The position numbers were made by a program, and so were the translations under genes. A stretch of 64,000 bases of DNA from Rostrohypoxylon terebratum. Its lineage: Eukaryota > Ascomycota > Sordariomycetes > Xylariales > Hypoxylaceae. Numbering within the stretch: the stretch's first letter is position 1; the number at the start of each line of letters is the position of its first letter. The stretch is from contig MU385875.1 of assembly GCA_022497145.1 (NCBI GenBank), forward strand, positions 186,001 to 250,000. The letters are read 5' to 3'. Of the stretch, positions 48,138 to 60,700 are shown piece after piece. The notes beneath the pieces are model-generated. The model ran no database searches. It was not told the origin of the DNA and was given only the letters and a program-made list of their open reading frames with translations.

Positions 48138-49910
48138 CTAGTCGTCGCCGAATTTGTCAACGATCCACAGGCAGAATTTCTCCCACTCGACCTCCCACTC
48201 TTTTAGCCTCTGCGCCTTGATCCCGCTTCCCGTGCTCGCTTCCCTGATATCCCTACCCCATTCGTCGGCCGTCTGGTCCTCGAACGCCGACCAGCGGATG
48301 CTGTTCTCGGCAAGGCTACCTAGCCCCGCCAACCCCAGGTTTTCCCAGCCCTGCAAGGCCTGCCAGAAATCGTGCGTCGACCCTGCAGTGTCCTGACCGA
48401 GCATGGCAGGGTCGTCGTTGTTCAGGGAACAGGCCACACCACATGCTAAGAGGGCGGGCAGAGGGTGGCTCATAACGGAACCGCACAAACGAAGAACCTC
48501 GTTGGAGATAGGACAACTCTCTACCAAGATCTTCTTCTCCTTGACGAGCTCGATGAGCAGTGGGTGTTTGTATAAGCTGAACCCGTGGCCGATGCGCCTC
48601 GTGCCTAGTAGCACAGCATCGTACAAGTTGTGGTCAGTGTCGCTGCCGGATCCGAGACACTCCCCGGCGTGAAAGAAAAACGGGATATTAATGCCCTCTT
48701 CAGCACATTGCTTGCGAAACCAGAACAGCTCTGGGAGTAAGTCGCGCAGAGGCCGCCCGCCGTCTTCCTGGCCTACTAGATCGTAACCAGCCACTAAATG
48801 CGGGTGCGTGATCTTGGTTGTGATGCACTGTTCCATGTTCTGCACGATATCACGCGTAGGGAGGAATCGCAGCGCAGACCAGATAATCCTGACCCCCCAA
48901 AACCTCTTCCCTTCCTCGGATGCTTGAAATCGTGCAACCTCCTCGTCTACAACGGTCATCATGGCGCCGTAGTCTGTCTCTGCTGTTTCGCTGTCCTTCA
49001 CATAATAGTCCAGCGCCCACGAGAACCTTATTTCGCACCAATTGATACCGTCTGCCTTCAATAAGCTCATAAGCCGCTGAAGGAACTTGCGGAAGATAGG
49101 TTCGTAGTGTATCATGGATCCGACGACGCGGAAACACTTGTAGAACTTCTGCCAGATGTGATCGACGCCATGGTGCTGAGAAACGGCGTCTGTTCGCGAG
49201 ATGGTGCACCGTCCGTACAGCCATTTCACAAAACCTGTCTTCCCGCCTTCGGGGAACGCATCCGCGACTTGTGTTAAGAGGACATGCGTCCCCTCCTTGT
49301 AATCCTGACTCCAAATGTTGCTACCCGTGCGTGGCGTCTTGAAAAAGCGAAAATTCAGTTTTGCTTCTTCCCTCGCCCCAGCCGTCGTGAGTGGCTGGTC
49401 GGCGGCTAGGTGCATGCCCGGAGTTGCGAAAAGCACGTCGATCAAGTACTCGAAGTCGACCATGGCGTCCATGTGGGCGTGCAATAGCGCGCCTTTGGGC
49501 ATCCGGCGCACGATGCTCCAGAGCTTGGTGCTTTCCATCCTCTCCTTGGATAGGGAAAACATCATGCCCGGATGGACAGTCATTTCGGCTTCCTGGGCAA
49601 GCGAGTCCTCTAGCTGAGGCGTCCATACCGTGCGCTTCTCCTCATCCCGGATGCGCGCTACAATGTCACAGGCGCGCTTGGCGATGGGAGACAGGCTCTG
49701 CTTGAACGAAGCATCTGAAATCCATGTTAGTGGGTGGGAAAGGGGGGGTGGGGGTTGTCCAGGGTTCTACAAACCGCTGCGTTTCTTTTGCTCTTGCACT
49801 ATGAGCGCCTCCCGACCTTGTATGTACTTCTGCACGAAAGGGTCGGCCTCTTTGGGAATATCCTGGGAGACCTCCGCCCATTCTTCGTCGGTATAAGATC
49901 CAAAGTCCAT
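48138..49910 (-). CDS. Adenosine deaminase, ADA2/ADGF (CECR1)-like
   Basis: Metal-dependent hydrolase expected to deaminate adenosine (or a related adenine compound) to inosine. Two exons, 49910-49775 and 49714-48138, with a 60-bp intron, give 570 aa. The zinc ligand pair is seen in KGALLHAHMDAMVD, a further ligand and catalytic residues in FFFHAGECLGSGSDTDHN and RRIGHGFSLYKHP, and the C-terminal DD pair in CSLNNDDPAML. An N-terminal extension and long spacers such as FYKCFRVVGSMIHYEPIF match the ADA2/ADGF subfamily, not the short ADA1 type. Animal ADA2 is secreted, but this start (MDFGSYTDEEWAEVSQD) has no signal peptide, so a cytosolic enzyme is inferred. The exact substrate is not proven. 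Confidence 0.92.
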
Positions 49911-52421
49911 ATCTTCTTATGTACTTGAGGTTTCTAGTTTGAGATATAAAATAATATAAAGTCGGGAGTGAGGTTTTATGGTATTGTTATATTGAGTCCT
50001 ATCCTAGCTACCTCCCCCGGTATGTAGGACCTAGGTGGGCGCCTAAGTGGTTGGAATCAATAAGATCAATGAGGGATAGGTACTAGGTAGATAGACAAGA
50101 GGAGGGTGAAAAGGTTCCTGGTTTTAATCTTAGATTATATATCTCATCTGCTCCTCGACAGTCACGGCCCGGGCACTAATCATAGATAAGTGATTTAATA
50201 GTAGAAGCTTGGAAGTTGCGCAAGCGATGATTGTTCCAAAGGGAAAGTTCCAGTTTCGTGTGTGGATTCCCGTCAGGCGCTATCTATCCAGTGTACGCTG
50301 TTTGCTGTATGGAGTCTGGACCCTGCCCCACCACCGACGGGCTTTAGCTTTAGCAGACTTCCTTGGTGCTACAGTACGGGCTCTAGGGCTCATTGACTCA
50401 TTCGGCCAAAATAAGGTTAAGCTTCTTTCACCATCTTCTTTCAGCTCTCTCTATTTATTCACTACCTATGTTTCGATCCAATCATAAAGCTAAAATGACG
50501 TTACATAGTAACGGAAGGAGCTGCAGGAGGACCTTTTAATCAAATAAATCCCGGCACGGACTTCCTTCGCGCCTTCCGTGTTGGTCCCGGCAGTTCCATT
50601 GCCGCCGGAAATCGACGGGGCCAACCCCGGACCGGACTCCATGATCGGGAGTCGTTCCGGAATCCATTATAGTAAACTTGTGACTCTGATATAGGCAGGT
50701 ACGTATGTCGTGAGTATAGGTAAGCTGTTCGAACACGTGTTACCCTAAACACACCTGCTTTATTACTCCCATACGACGCTATTGATTCGGAATGAATCTA
50801 TGCTCACTATGTGATTTCTCTTCTCTTGAAATAGCTCTTCGTGAGAATATTCTTGTCAATTCGACTGAGGATGAAAATATTCATCCACAATACACTACCT
50901 GTTATTTCAATCTCTGTGTTTCCTCAAATAGAGCAGTGTTGTATGTACATTCAACATGAACCAAGAAACAGCAATGTTTAGGTCAGACGCTGGTTAGAAG
51001 CTATTCTTGAGTCCAACTTTTTACCAAGATACACCACTAGCTTATAAAACCCCTCTTGACATAGATAGGTATTACATTCACCCACATATAATGTCATCAA
51101 CTAGTCGAACAAGGGTCCTCTTACAAATTTCCCCGATCTCTCATCCTTCACATCTCTGCTGACTTACTCGCCAGGGATAAACAACCCCATCCTCTTCTTC
51201 TCCGCAATTCCCTGCTAACCCGCCGCAAGTCTCTCTGAAGTACCGCACCGTCGCCAGCGATGAGGCTCGCACTGTCCCCAGCTTCGACCACGAGCATCCT
51301 CGATCGAGCTTAGCAGGCCCCACCGCCAGCTTACCGGTGAAGTCGACTTATACCCCCCCCTTACGTGACCACTTTGAGCCGCAATCTTGGCTAATTGGAT
51401 CGATGTACGTGTGGGCTGCTAGGTCATCAACCACAGGAGCCAGGATATAGACAACAGCTCGCGAGATCTTGCTCTTCTAGTCTAGCACATAATAGCTCGC
51501 GGGATGGATCCGCGTCGGGCTCGAACGAGTTCGCGATGTCCGGGTTGGTACTCAGACAAGTAGGTAAACGCTGGCCGCCAAGCCGAGGGCCGAGCAAAAG
51601 AAGCCTCGGCTGAACAGGAGCTTCAAAAGAGCTTCGAAAGAGTCCTACATATGCCTACCTAGGTAGGTATTTACCCAAAGGGGAGAGCAAGAAGGTTACA
51701 GTCGGAGACTCCATATGTCGAAAGGCACACGAGGTGGAATTCTAGATCAGCCACATACCTGGTCCGTATAAATGTCCGTTTGCCGTGGAGCTGCGAGCGA
51801 ATTTGTTTCCCAGATGGCTGGAATTGGGGGCCAATCGTGGCTTGAACCGCCTACATTATCATAATCTAAGCGTCAATCGCTATACCAATTCTAGCCCCCA
51901 CCCTCTCCCCCCCCCTTTCCCCTTTCCAGACGCCCGCTGAATACCTAACAAATCTCCGCGCCACCAACCACATTCGGAACCGCCGCCTGCCACGCGTCTC
52001 CATCCTCCGTAGGTACCTACCTATCAACCTCAGCAAGTCCCGGGTCTTTGGTTTGGTTTGGGCTGATTAGCTGTTCTAGAAGCAACGAGCACGCCTGATA
52101 GGCCGTCTGTCTTTGCTCATCATTAAACGCCCTCGTCTTCTAACCTTCCTAATCCGAACAGCTGTGCCGACGAGGTAGACGCTGAGTTCCAGGTAAATTG
52201 TGATAAAGAGTCATTTTTTACTCATACAAGTATACTCACCCAAGAAACTTCAATATCACAGTGGTAGCAGCATGTGAACAGACAAGGTTTTAGGATTCAG
52301 CAGTCCAAATAGGTTGATATGTTGCTTCGGAGGCACTATTATACACGCACTCCCCTTGATATGTGTGCAGATAAAAAATAATTTTTCCACTTCCAGCCCC
52401 CTCTTTTATCAGAGTCACCCC
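49911..52421. other. Long intergenic region with a degenerate tRNA-like element
   Basis: 2.5 kb, no supported gene. The left end should be the deaminase promoter. TACCTAGGTA-type motifs lie at about 50025, 50080-50093, 51650-51672 and 52009-52020. A tRNA-like sequence is at 51826-51899 (own entry). Short ORFs, for example 50209-50487 + and 51141-51323 -, lack domains. Confidence 0.55.
51826..51899 (-). other. Degenerate tRNA-like sequence (possible tRNA pseudogene or SINE head)
   Basis: On the minus strand a 74-nt segment begins GGGGGCT and ends GGCCCCC followed by A, which pair as a 7-bp acceptor-like stem with one wobble. A four-bp D-like stem (AATT/GATT) encloses GGTATAGC. A consensus B box (GGTTCAAGCC) sits at the right distance. 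The anticodon and T stems do not form, so a working tRNA is unlikely. Confidence 0.3.
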
Positions 52422-55400
52422 TCAAACCTGCAAAGCAACATCCTCGCGAGCGGCATGACTCCCCTTTCTCCAGGCCTCAGTGTGGTCCCTCCGCTCTCTC
52501 TCGACCTTCCCCTCTCCGACCTTACCCCAACCTCCTCCGCCAGGAGTGTGGATGATAATGCGGTCGCCGGGTTTCATGGGAGAGCTATTCTTAGCGCCCA
52601 AGTTGATATACCGCTCTTCGTAGTCGGCATCGCTCTGTAAGTGCTCGCCCTGCACCGCTATATCCTTTTCGGGGCTCGCTTTCTGCACACGGCGAACCCA
52701 GATGTTTAATCCACATTGGGCATCCTCGCCGCCCGCGAGACCGTACGGGTGGTATACCCGGCGCTCGCTGAGAATCGACACCTGCATCGGAATCCGGAAC
52801 TCGATGTCGCGAATCACACCATCGCCTCCGCGGTGTTGGCCGTTACCACCCGAGCCCTTACGAATAGAGAACTGCCGTAGTATCACGGGGTACCGACGCT
52901 CGAAGATCTCGGAGTCCGTGATACGGGTGTTGGTCATGTGCGTGTGTACGCCGCTCGTGCCCTCCCAATCGGGACCCGCGCCGCTTCCGCCCGCGATCGT
53001 CTCGTAGTAGCCGAAACCCTTGACCTCCTTTTCTCCCGAAACGTTGCCACCGAAGCCGAACGTCAAATTGTTGCAATCGCCCTGGCTGGCCGCGCAGGCC
53101 TGGAAGGCCTTGAAGATTACATCCGTGACACGTTGGCTGGTCAGCACGTTACCACCTACCACGGCGGCTCCCGTCGAGGGCGATAAGAGGGACTTGGGAG
53201 GAATCCTGACGGTGATGGGTCTCAAGCAACCCTGGTTCAGCGGGATGTCTTCCGATATGAGGCAGCGTAGACAGTAGATAATGGCGCTGAATGTGATGGC
53301 TTCCGGTGCGTTGATATTGGCATAGACTTGAGGACCCGTGCCTTCGAAATTGAAGTCGGCCTCTCCCTTCTCCGGGTCAATAGTGACGCGTAACTGAATC
53401 GGGGATCCATCGTCCATATAATCTATCGCAAACAAGTCTCTCCCCTCGAATCTCTTGTAAACATGCTTGAGCAACTGTCGGACGCAAAGCTCGGCGTTCT
53501 TTTGGATGTTCACCATGTAGAATTGCACCGTTTCTTCGCCATATTCTTGTATCAATCCCTCAATGAGAGAAATACCCTTTTGGTTTGCAGATACTTGAGC
53601 GCGAAGATCGTTGAGATTGTCCGCCAAACATCGAGTACCGCTGCAACCAGGGTATTGTGCTGGTTCGGTGTAGAGAAGCTCCGTGATTCTCTGCTCGTTG
53701 AATTTTCCTTCACTTACAACCTTTTCGCTTTCGATCGCCGCTCCTTCTTGGAATAGTTCTCTCGAATGTGGTGGCATGCTACCTGCTGTGATTCCGCCAA
53801 TATCCGCGTGGTGCGCACGCGAAGCAGCGTAGAACAAGATTTTATCACCCTTCTCATTGAAAGCCGGCATGATTAATGTGATATCAGGCAAATGGGTACC
53901 ACCGAATGACGGGTGGTTCGACATTATAACGTCTCCCTTTTTCAGCTTGCCTTCCCAGATCTTCGCCTGCGTCCTGACGCAAGTCGACATCGACCCTAGA
54001 TGAACCGGCAAATGGGGAGCGTTTGCCACAAGCCCACCGGTAGAGTCAAATATGGCACAAGAGAAGTCGAGGCGTTCTTTGACGTTTGTGCTCACACTCG
54101 TCTTTTGAAGCGCCCTGCCCATCTGTTCCGCAATAGCCATGAAACGGTGGCCAAATATACTCAACATGATAGGATCGGCTTCCCGTTCGGAAGACCCCTT
54201 TTGATGCGAGCTGTTTGCATGTTAGCTAGGTCTAGATAATAAAGCACTAATGGAAATGATAAACTCACTCATCCTTGCTGCCATTCTCGAGATCAATAAT
54301 AACGTGAGTCTCGAGAATGAGTGCCTTTGCCTTCGGTGTCACCACGATAGTCTGTGTACCATCTGCTAGCATAGCAGGTCCATTGATTTCATCGCCGACT
54401 GACAAGTCTTCAAGCTTATAAATTGGTGTTTCTAGCCGACCACCCTCAAAGTAGACTTGGGATTTGCCATGTGCCTTGTTGTCTGCAACAGCTTGCCGCT
54501 TGACGGCCTTCAGCTGTTGATCCACAGTTTTGTCTTGGTATCTGAAACTCCTTCCTATACCACGAACTCGTACGTCGTCCACAATAATATCTCTATCATC
54601 TAGGGTGAATCCGAATTCGTATCGGTGGTTGTTAACGAAGGCTTTATCAAATGCCCACTGTTCGCCATTGTAAGATGCCTTTGCCTCTTCCTCGCTGGGC
54701 TTGACGATCATAAGAGCCGATTCTGTTCCGCGATATCGCATGTTCAGATACTCCTCGAAAACGATCTCGCTATCTTCAAAACCTTGGTCGAGTAGGGCTG
54801 CGCGTGACTTTTCTCTGAGCCTTTCCATCTTGGCTTTCAGACCACCAATCACATCGCCCTTATCTTGCCAAACGGCCGACTCGGGTTCCTGTCTCTCGTC
54901 TACGACATCTGCTAAAGCCATGCCATATGCCGATAAAACCGATGAGTATCTGTGGACTAGGATCTGTTTTATACCCAGAGCCTCTGCAATAGCGACAGCG
55001 TGCTGACCGCCGGCACCACCAAAAGTCGCCAAGCGATGTTTCGAGGAGTCGTGTCCCTTCGCCTCCGTGATCGATCGGATCGGTCTTGTCATGGCCTCGT
55101 TTGCTATCGTCAAGAAACCATAGGCTACTTCGTCCAAACTCATATTCTTTCCGGTTTCTTTATTGACCTGATCAGTCAACTCTTGAATGACCTTTTTGCT
55201 CGCTTCATAGTCCAAACCCTCGTCCTCGTTCTTTCCAAAAATTTTGGGAAAGAATTCTGGGAGTAGACGACCTAGGAACAAATTCGCATCTGTCACCGCA
55301 GCAGGGCCGCCTTTCCGGTAGCAGGCAGGTCCGGGGTGGGCTCCTACCGACTCGGGTCCAACGACAAAAAGGCCGTTCTTAAAGAAGAGTCGACTGCCGC

Positions 55401-56562
55401 CTCCGGCAGCGACGGTGTTGATATCCAATTGAGGAGATTGGATCGTGACGCCTGCTGTCGTAGTCTCGAAAACGTGCTCGTATCGACCCTCTCCATATCT
55501 CGAAACGTCAGTGCTAGTACCACCCATGTCAAATCCAATGACCGGAATCTTAGTCTCTTCATCGTAACTCGTGATAGCGTAGCCCACCACACCACCGGCA
55601 GGACCAGACAAGATAGCCTTCAATCCTGTGAACTTATCCACATCCACTAGTCCACCATCGCTTTGCATGAATTCGCATCTTGCGCCTTTGTTGCCGCCCT
55701 GCTGGAGCACACTCCTCGTTCCTAGCCCACCCGCGAATCCCTTTTGGAACCCAGCGATGTACTTCTTAATCGCCGGCGTCAAGTACGCATCGGCGCAGAC
55801 GCTTGTTGCCCGCGAGACCAACTTGATCATGGGCATAAGCTCGTGGCTAAGCGAGATATGATCGAAGCCGATTTCCCTCGCAATCTTGCCCACCAAGGCT
55901 TCATGGTCGGGAAAAGTGTAACCATGCATGAAACACACAGCTATGCTCCTGATACCTTTGTCGAATATGCTTTTTAGTTGGTTCCTGATGCTCTCTTCCT
56001 GCGGTCGCTGTAACACACGTACCACCTCCCCTGAGAGTCCCATTACGAGATCGGCTTCGGCGGCGGCGGCTGTCCCAGCTTTCGCATCAGCTTTGCTCAA
56101 CCTTCGCTCTGGATCCTCGGCGTAGTCCTCAAGCGTGACCCTCTCGTCTACTTCAACGACGTCTTCGTACAGGACGTCCGGCTTCTTGATAGCGAGGTCG
56201 AAGATCTTGGGACGGCTCTGGTTGCCAATCACAAGACAATCCCGAAAGCCCTTGGTCACAACCAATGCTATCTTCTCGCCCTTCCGTTCCAGCAAGGCGT
56301 TCGTCGCCACCGTAGTCCCCATGCGTATGCTATCGATTTTAGAAGTATCTAGGGCCTCTCCTCGAGGGATCTCTCGTCCTTCGAAATGGCTCATGATGCG
56401 CCGAATGCCTTCCAACGGCGCATCATCATAATTGGCCGGGTCCTCGGAGAGCAGCTTGATCACGACATTCTTCCCGTTCAATGTGCCAACGCAGTCCGTA
56501 AAGGTACCGCCGCGATCAATCGCGATTCGGACGCCGCGGTCTTTGTGATCTGTAGAGCCCAT
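52422..56562 (-). CDS. OXP1: ATP-dependent 5-oxoprolinase (HyuA-HyuB fusion)
   Basis: Opens 5-oxo-L-proline to L-glutamate at the cost of ATP, a step of the gamma-glutamyl cycle in glutathione turnover; cytosolic. Two exons, 56562-54269 and 54210-52422, give 1360 aa; the 58-bp intron (GTGAGT...ACAG) lies exactly between the HyuA- and HyuB-like halves. The N-terminal half has VRIAIDRGGTFTDCVGTLNG, MGTTVATNALLERKGEK, IPVIGFDMGGTSTDVSRYGEG, ITEAKGHDSSKHRLATFGGAGGQHA. The second half begins DPIMLSIFGHRFMAIAEQMG and has RLDFSCAIFDSTGGLVANAPHLPVHLGSM, SNHPSFGGTHLPDITLI, RAHHADIGGITAGSMPP and a Gly-rich GGGGWGKV end. Length matches the eukaryotic enzyme. The ATG at 56562 begins the conserved region; upstream codons in frame lack an ATG. 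Confidence 0.97.
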
Positions 56563-57700
56563 CTTTTCGAATGATAGAGGAGAGAAGATGAACTGTGCGA
56601 GAAATGAAATAATACTTTGTGGTACTTCGTTCAAAAGATAAGATTTGTTAAAGATACATAAAGATACTTATATGCGACGGTCCGTGATCCGTTTATATGG
56701 CGTCACAGTCGTGCTGACGCATGTTTTTTCTAGCAATTTTGAGTCAAAGCTATAAACCTTGATCTGAACATCGAAGCGTCATTTTTTCCAAAATAATCAC
56801 TTAGGTAAAAAGTCCTATACGGAGCTCCGCTCCGACTTGTAATCTGGTGGGTTTGGAGCTATTCGCGCCGGTGTCGCGGCCGGGATTGATAGGCACGATA
56901 CGAAAACTAATACTATGTAGGTAACGGGAGACATCGGAATGACTCACCTCACCCCGCCCCCAAAACGAGCACAAAGGCGTACAGATGTATTGTACAATAC
57001 AGATCTGGTACCTACAGGTCCTACATCCACTTTTTAGCACTTTAGCTTACTACTAGGTACGTACCTAGTAGGTAGACGCTTACCCCGCAGTGGATTCGTG
57101 GATTTATAAGTCGTCGGCGATACGACGGCATCTTAGACGAGGAAGAATCACCACTGTCTGGTGATCGATGAGAGCATCAAAACACATAATAATATGCATC
57201 ATACACACATTCCGACATAGGTATGGGTATATTCTCCATCCGAGATGTTGCTGACCATACATAACCAGGTAGGTAATAATTACATAAAAACCGCAGCAAA
57301 ACGTAATCCAGACGTGGCCATCAAAGCCCGCTCGGGATGTGATTATATGTACTCGGTTGATGGTAGATTAGTTACTATCATTTCTTCGTGATTAGTTAGT
57401 AGTTAGTTAGTTAGTTAGTTAGGTAAGTAAGTAAGTATTTTGTTAAACTCGTAGGTAGTTGGTAATCCATGGACTCTCCGAAGCCTTCTTGGGATCTTCC
57501 CGTTCCTTTCCCTGAAACCCGCATACAACTCGTACAACTTGTCTGTCGTGTGATATTCATACCTCTTCAGATCCATCAATCGTTACGGTAGGGGAGAACG
57601 TACTCATGTCGTACAATCATCCCATCATCCGTTTTCGATACCCCAATTCTCCTTATTAATATACGCCTGTCTGGTTGTATAACGCCTGTAACAATCAATC
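56563..57700. other. Intergenic with tetranucleotide repeats
   Basis: Between the 5-oxoprolinase start and the 3' end of the sorting nexin gene. TAGGTA/TACCTA clusters are at about 57007-57075 and 57269; a GTTA/GTAA microsatellite is at 57393-57436. No gene seen. Confidence 0.55.
57393..57436. repeat. Tetranucleotide microsatellite (TTAG)n then (GTAA)n
   Basis: About six copies of TTAG/GTTA followed by three to four copies of GTAA. It is not a telomeric TTAGGG array. Confidence 0.85.
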
Positions 57701-60700
57701 CTAGTGTGTGACAACTCGCACCGCTTGCAACATGATCCCAAAGAACAGGCCTCTCGAGACTTCTTCAATCTGTAGACAGTCGAAGATGCGCCCAAGCGCC
57801 TCACTCGTAGCTGACTGCCCCATAATGCCCATCAATGCAGCGGGAACTCCGCTTTGTATGAATAATTTCCTCGCCTTCACCCTTAACTCCTCCTTTTCTT
57901 CGGCTGTCATTTCTTTTGGCCAACCCTTAAGCTCTTCCTCTGTGGGTAGAGAATTTTCCCTAAGCTTGCGTAAATGCGTGGCGATGCCGGTATCCGAAGT
58001 GTTTGCCTCCAGGACTGATTCCTGGACCAGGGATTGGATAGACATAAGCGACGGGTTGCCCGGACGCAGGAGGAATGATTTCGCTGCTGTCAAAAGCGTC
58101 CTTCGTATATTCCATGCAGACGACAAGGTATAGAGTTCGTTGATCACTGCAAAAAGAAGTTCAACAGCTACCCGAGTTTCCTGCTCCGAGAGCGATGCAT
58201 ATTGCCGACTGGGTCGTTTGACCGGCCCGCTAGCTGGTGTTGGCTTTTCCTGCTGGCTCGGGCCGAACGATCGAGTCGGTGGGGTGTTGTATGGACCAGA
58301 CATAAACTTAGAATTCCCGTCAACGCTTAGACGAGTGCTTGTAGGCGAACCATAGTCATCTGCAATCTCGTCTGGTGGAGGTGGCAATTTGATGTTTGTG
58401 AAACTTAATTCAGACGGAGACCGTACAGGCGAGCGTAACGCAGCAGCACTCGAGGCGCGGCTATGAACTCTGCTACTCGTCGCACTAATCGGACTCCGCT
58501 CCCAACGGTCGGCCCTCGCTGGGTGAAGACTGTCTTGTTCCACGTCTACTTGGATACTTGGACGTCGTTCCATAGGTGCTATCTTCCCTGGCTGAACTGA
58601 AATCACAGACGATCTTTGGCTATCCATACTGTCTCTGGATTTTCCCGACCCGTTTACCGATGAGGTACTATCCATTCTCGGGAGGGATGACATCGACAAC
58701 GGACGGGTGCTGGTGGGACTTTGTGCTTTATTTTGCGCTTTGATATAGTCCTTGATCAGTTGATCGTTTGTAGTGGAATTGGTTGACTTCCTCGCTCCTA
58801 GACCTATGTTACCGAAAACACCGGTAACTCCGCCAGCTAGCACCTTTCCACTGTCGAAAGCACCTTTAGGTGCGTTCTGGATAACATCAAGTACGCCTTT
58901 TCCAACCGACTCGAAGAAGAAACCCTTATTAGACATGCGGGTTTCTTGGCCCTTGTCAAGAAAACGCTTGAAAGCTTCGGACTCGGCCAGCGCTTTCTCA
59001 GCACAGGCCGTCCGCATATATCTCTCGATCTCACCACGCAGTGATGTTCTTGTGTGGACCTTCCAACTTGGGAAGGTAGCAAAAGCTTCGAGAAAAGCGG
59101 TTGAGCCTGAGATCGTTGCAATCCGTCTCAAACTCTCGTGGATACCCTCAAATTGGGGATATGTTTTCATCACCATCCATCCAGGGTAGTGAGAAGTGGC
59201 AGGCTCGATCTGGAGGAGGTACTCCCAAGAAGGCTTGGAACGAAGCCGGCCTTTATCATTACCCGCATCGTCATGGATTGTAACCGTGGCGTTATGAAGT
59301 GTCAGAGGTGGTGGGCTGCGTGATTCGTTCTCTTCGGGTTCTTCTCTCGCTGGAGGCACTATTTGATCAAAACTTGTAAATCGACGACGAGGCTGTCCCC
59401 GTTCTCCGTTGACTGGTGGCGAATTATGATTTGAGTTATCTATGGGAGACTTGGGTGAGATAGGAGACTTGAGTAATTCTTCCTTGTCTCCGGTTTTGCC
59501 CGACGATCCCTTGACTTCCATTCTTGAATTGGAATCGGAATCCTTAGATTTTTCCAAGGAGGATCCATGTTGTTCTTCATCGATCTTCGAATGAGGCTCT
59601 TGGCCATTCGTTTCTAGGGAATTCCTATTCGACTCCTTAGCTTTATCAGCTTCAGCAATCATCTCATTGAGTCTCTTCATCTCTTCCATAGCTCTCTCCA
59701 TTTCCTCGTCGGCCTTGGACAACTGCTTCTTATGTGTAGATTCTTTGCGGCGAGCCCGATCCATTTCGTAAGAATTACGGTTGCCCCTAGAAAGCCCGAT
59801 GTTTCCGACGTTACCATCAACATCACCAAAGGCCTTCTGATCTTGAATTGCATCGTCGATAGCTTGTGACAGGTCTGTCTCCCCAGACTCAAGAAGATAG
59901 ACTATCCAAGCATTTATCCATTCGGCCTTGGAACATGTCTGCAATGTACCCTCAAGAATGATGGTGGAAAGTATTTCTCTTAAAAAGACTCTGGCAGGGT
60001 CACAGTCATACGTCGACTTTTCTAAGAAGCCAAGTAAATCCTCGGCGACAATCTTGAATTTTCCGGCTTGTTGTCTCTGGTTGAGCAAATTCGACAATGG
60101 GGCTTCGGTATTCGAGGCAAGGTAATTATATATAGCGTCCGCTGCGGTCAAATTGGTATCGGAGGGGAGTTCGGAATATGCAGACGCCATTTCGGATAAG
60201 AAAACGATGATAATAGAGCACGAGTGTGTGAGAAAGTCGACAAAGGCATCGGCGGGTCGCTTACGGCTCAATTGATTCGAGATAGCCAAGACGAATTTAA
60301 CCAATACCTTCTTACACGAGAGAGGGAATGATTTGTCCGATGGTACGATCGGGCCGTACCACCAATTCACATAATCGCGAATGACGGCGTCGACGAGAGC
60401 TTGTAGTGCTTGCCGTGTCTCCGGCTGAAAGTCATCGAAAGCACCAACCAATGCTTGCTCATCCTGCTCGTCGTCTTGTTCGGCCTGGACAATGGATTTT
60501 GTATGCGTAGATTCCAATATACGCTCTAAAACATCGTAGCCCTTTTCACCGCGGATTGCTCGTGACACTTCGGGGTGATGAGACTCCCATGTTGCAAATA
60601 GTATTATGCCACCGACAGCTCCAATTAACACAAGACCAATCTGACCTAGGATGAAGTACGTTATGGCAGCAAGACCAACCGCAATGGCAAATATTGTACC

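Noticed and set aside
51826..51899. Functional tRNA gene
   Set aside because: Acceptor ends and the B box fit, but anticodon and T stems do not pair; kept only as a relic.
52422..56634. Two separate genes (HyuA-like and HyuB-like)
   Set aside because: A 58-bp intron with GTGAGT...ACAG joins them in frame to give the normal fused eukaryotic 5-oxoprolinase. The 56634 start is TTG; ATG is at 56562.
57393..57436. Telomere-like TTAG repeat
   Set aside because: The unit is TTAG/GTTA, not TTAGGG, and it lies between two ordinary genes; it is a microsatellite.
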